Shown: piece by piece, positions 62,414 to 64,000 of the stretch
Layout: every line of letters starts with the position of its first letter
How positions within the stretch are numbered: position 1 is the stretch's first letter
Notes under the pieces: model-generated
The model's database searches: none
The model's input: only the letters and a program-made list of their open reading frames with translations
Told to the model about the DNA's origin: nothing
Translations under genes and position numbers: made by a program
Assembly (NCBI GenBank): GCA_903919715.1
Contig: CAIXJC010000010.1
Location: forward strand, 124,001 to 188,000
DNA: 64,000 nucleotides
Reading direction: 5' to 3'
Source: an uncultured bacterium
GTDB lineage: Bacteria; Planctomycetota; Phycisphaerae; Phycisphaerales; SM1A02

Positions 62414-63798
62414 GACCGTCCAAATTCAAATCTCAATGCCTCACTGATGGTTGGAAACCCGAATCGAAAACCATGAGCAAGGAGCACTTTGGGATGAACA
62501 CATTGCCCTGAAAGCAAGAGTTCGGTGCCCATTTGTCCAAAGAGCAGCCGAACGAGTGGTGCTGGCAGCGGTGCGAGGCACGGCCGATGCAACACTCGAG
62601 CAAGCGCACGTGCGAAGTCGATCTGCGCAACTGGCTGAGGCGAAACTGCGTTGACCGGACCGGAAAGAGATTGCTCCTCAATTGCGAATTGAATCGCAGC
62701 GATGAGGTCGTCGAGATGAATCCAACTCATTCCTTGGCGGCCGCTCCCGACTCGTCCACCCGCCCCGAATAGAAAAGGCAAACGAAGGGCACCAACAACT
62801 CCACTGCGCGCATTGACCACAATTCCAATTCGCATTCGAACAACGCGCATCCCACGCGCTTCGACTGGTTGCAGAGCCGTCTCCCATGCGTGCGTCACGT
62901 CGGCGAGAAAACCATCGCCTCGTGGCGTTGTTTCATCCACCGTGGAATCAGGACGGTTGCCATAAAAACCAACTGCAGAAGCACAGACCATCACCGCTGG
63001 CGGCTTTGCAAGTCGAGCGATTGCTTCGGCCAAATTCTTCGTGCCCAGCGCCCTGCTCTCCAAGATCACTCTCTTTCGAGCCTCCGACCATCTTCCTTGC
63101 GCAATGTTTTCTCCCGCTAGATGAACCACTGCGTCGATTCCTTCAAGTTGGGTTGCGTCCCAAGCGCCATTTGGATTCCAACGAATTTCGTCGGGTCCAA
63201 GCGGTGAACTGCCTCGGACGAGTCGAAGAACTCGGTGTCCACCCGTTGTTAGAAATGCGCACAGCGCACGCCCGACCGCACCCGTCGAACCGGTCACTGC
63301 AATCGTTCGCCGAGGAGAGTGGGAATACTTCGCATGTCGCGCGAGATCATCACGCGTTCGCCGATGTCGAAAGGCAAACATTTGCGCGAGATCACGGCGT
63401 ATTTTTCCACCCATAAAGAAGTCCGAAATCGAAGAGCACGGCAGTGCGTACTCGACGCTGTCGCGTAATTCGCTTTCGTGATCGCCCTTCTCGAGGAATG
63501 AATGCTCATGCACCCAGTGGGAAAATGGACCTTGAATGGACCGATCTACAAAGTGCTCGCCTACTTTGACGTTCTCGTGAACCGCAATCCACCGAATACG
63601 AATCGGCCCGACCTTCAGCGCAAGCACCGTCTTTGACCCATCTTGAAGGGGCTCATTTCGTTCGATGCGGACATCCTGCCATGGCGGAATCAATCGATTG
63701 ATCGCACCAGGAGAAAAATGCCAGGCGGCAAGCTTCCAACGCGAGACAGGCATCGATGATTCGTGTTGATAGGTGTGGCGTGCGATATCAAACTCCAA
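62410..63798 (-). CDS. SRPBCC plus TIGR01777-type SDR fusion protein
   Basis: A 462-residue protein. The N-terminal SRPBCC domain (about 5-150, a START-like lipid or ligand binding fold) is followed by an SDR of the TIGR01777 type (about 165-460): GSTGAVGRALCAFL, AVVHLAGENIAQGRW, SAVGFYGNR, and a DUF1731 C-terminus with HPKVLLAHGFRFGFP. Enzymatic role unknown. It is coupled to the photolyase gene, suggesting a light or UV-linked role. Fused SRPBCC-SDR forms are known. Confidence 0.9.
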   Translation of the reverse strand: MEFDIARHTYQHESSMPVSRWKLAAWHFSPGAINRLIPPWQDVRIERNEPLQDGSKTVLALKVGPIRIRWIAVHENVKVGEHFVDRSIQGPFSHWVHEHSFLEKGDHESELRDSVEYALPCSSISDFFMGGKIRRDLAQMFAFRHRRTRDDLARHAKYSHSPRRTIAVTGSTGAVGRALCAFLTTGGHRVLRLVRGSSPLGPDEIRWNPNGAWDATQLEGIDAVVHLAGENIAQGRWSEARKRVILESRALGTKNLAEAIARLAKPPAVMVCASAVGFYGNRPDSTVDETTPRGDGFLADVTHAWETALQPVEARGMRVVRMRIGIVVNARSGVVGALRLPFLFGAGGRVGSGRQGMSWIHLDDLIAAIQFAIEEQSLSGPVNAVSPQPVAQIDFARALARVLHRPCLAPLPAPLVRLLFGQMGTELLLSGQCVHPKVLLAHGFRFGFPTISEALRFEFGRS

Positions 63799-63901
63799 TC
63801 GAGAAGCCGAAGACTAGCCACTTGCGCCGCCCACTGCACATTGCAACAGTGATTTTCAAAGCGCCCTCGATGAACATGCACAATGACACTAGACTGACAC
63901 C

Positions 63902-64000
63902 ATGTCACCTTCCGCACGGACCGCCGAAGTTTGCATCCAACGGCGCCTCGATCAAGCAAAGTCTGCATTTCAGCGACTTGCCGAGATGCAGGACGAACTC
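63902..64000 (+). CDS. Partial open frame at the right edge
   Basis: ATG at 63902 opens a frame that continues to the end of the window without stop (33 codons). It begins MSPSARTAEVCIQRRLDQAK and looks like a charged helical N-terminus. It diverges from the SDR gene with a 103-base gap. No family can be assigned. Confidence 0.5.
   Translation, partial: MSPSARTAEVCIQRRLDQAKSAFQRLAEMQDEL

Overview
The window looks like chromosomal DNA of a planctomycete of the Phycisphaerae type; this is an inference from gene content, not a database match. The pointers are a secreted protein ending in a glycine/leucine helix plus an Arg tail (PEP-CTERM-like), a secreted FG-GAP protein with two dockerin-like calcium loops, a Ser/Thr kinase fused to TPR repeats, a DUF1573 plus ankyrin protein, and a fused SecDF. 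A Kdo transferase, an MCE/Mla pair and an OmpA lipoprotein indicate a diderm envelope. There are no phage, transposon, rRNA or CRISPR features, and coding density is very high with many 4-base ATGA overlaps.

Layout. 0-10 kb: DUF3553 protein (cut by the left edge), YmdB-type phosphodiesterase, FUSC-type membrane protein, peroxiredoxin, a fused 5-oxoprolinase, then the overlapping waaA-thiL-tsaE set. 10-17 kb: minus-strand typA-lysC-Ser/Thr kinase-Fur regulator. 17-31 kb: mostly housekeeping genes (M32 carboxypeptidase, DUF1573-ankyrin protein, MEMO protein, dtd, family-4 UDG, RNase P RNA, rplU, aminotransferase, pseudouridine synthase), a 546-residue exported protein of unknown function and a PEP-CTERM-like protein. 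31-42 kb: NAD-type isocitrate dehydrogenase, then a tight minus-strand run nudix-S2P-like-rhomboid-tgt-yajC-secDF-lysM. 42-49 kb: mlaF-mlaD, OmpA lipoprotein, prepilin peptidase, xseB-xseA and divergent recG. 49-57 kb: a plus-strand run of ABC ATPase, His-rich permease, DUF3299 protein, two tandem M14 carboxypeptidases and a BaiN-like flavoprotein. 57-64 kb: HIT-MazG, FG-GAP/dockerin protein, tRNA-Arg(CCG), MFS transporter, photolyase and an SRPBCC-SDR fusion.

The two most interesting regions are (i) the membrane module in which a rhomboid protease sits beside an S2P-like protein that has lost its zinc motif, both ending in the same short C-terminal motif and both coupled to tgt-yajC-secDF, and (ii) the 49-57 kb run, where genes resembling the zinc-regulated zrg transport set are followed by an active-looking M14 zinc carboxypeptidase and a tandem paralogue that has lost every catalytic residue. 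Together with a Gfo/Idh-like protein lacking its lysine, the window holds three apparent pseudoenzymes. Three features are easy to miss: the DUF3553 gene at the left edge, the minus-strand RNase P RNA, and a partial gene at the right edge.
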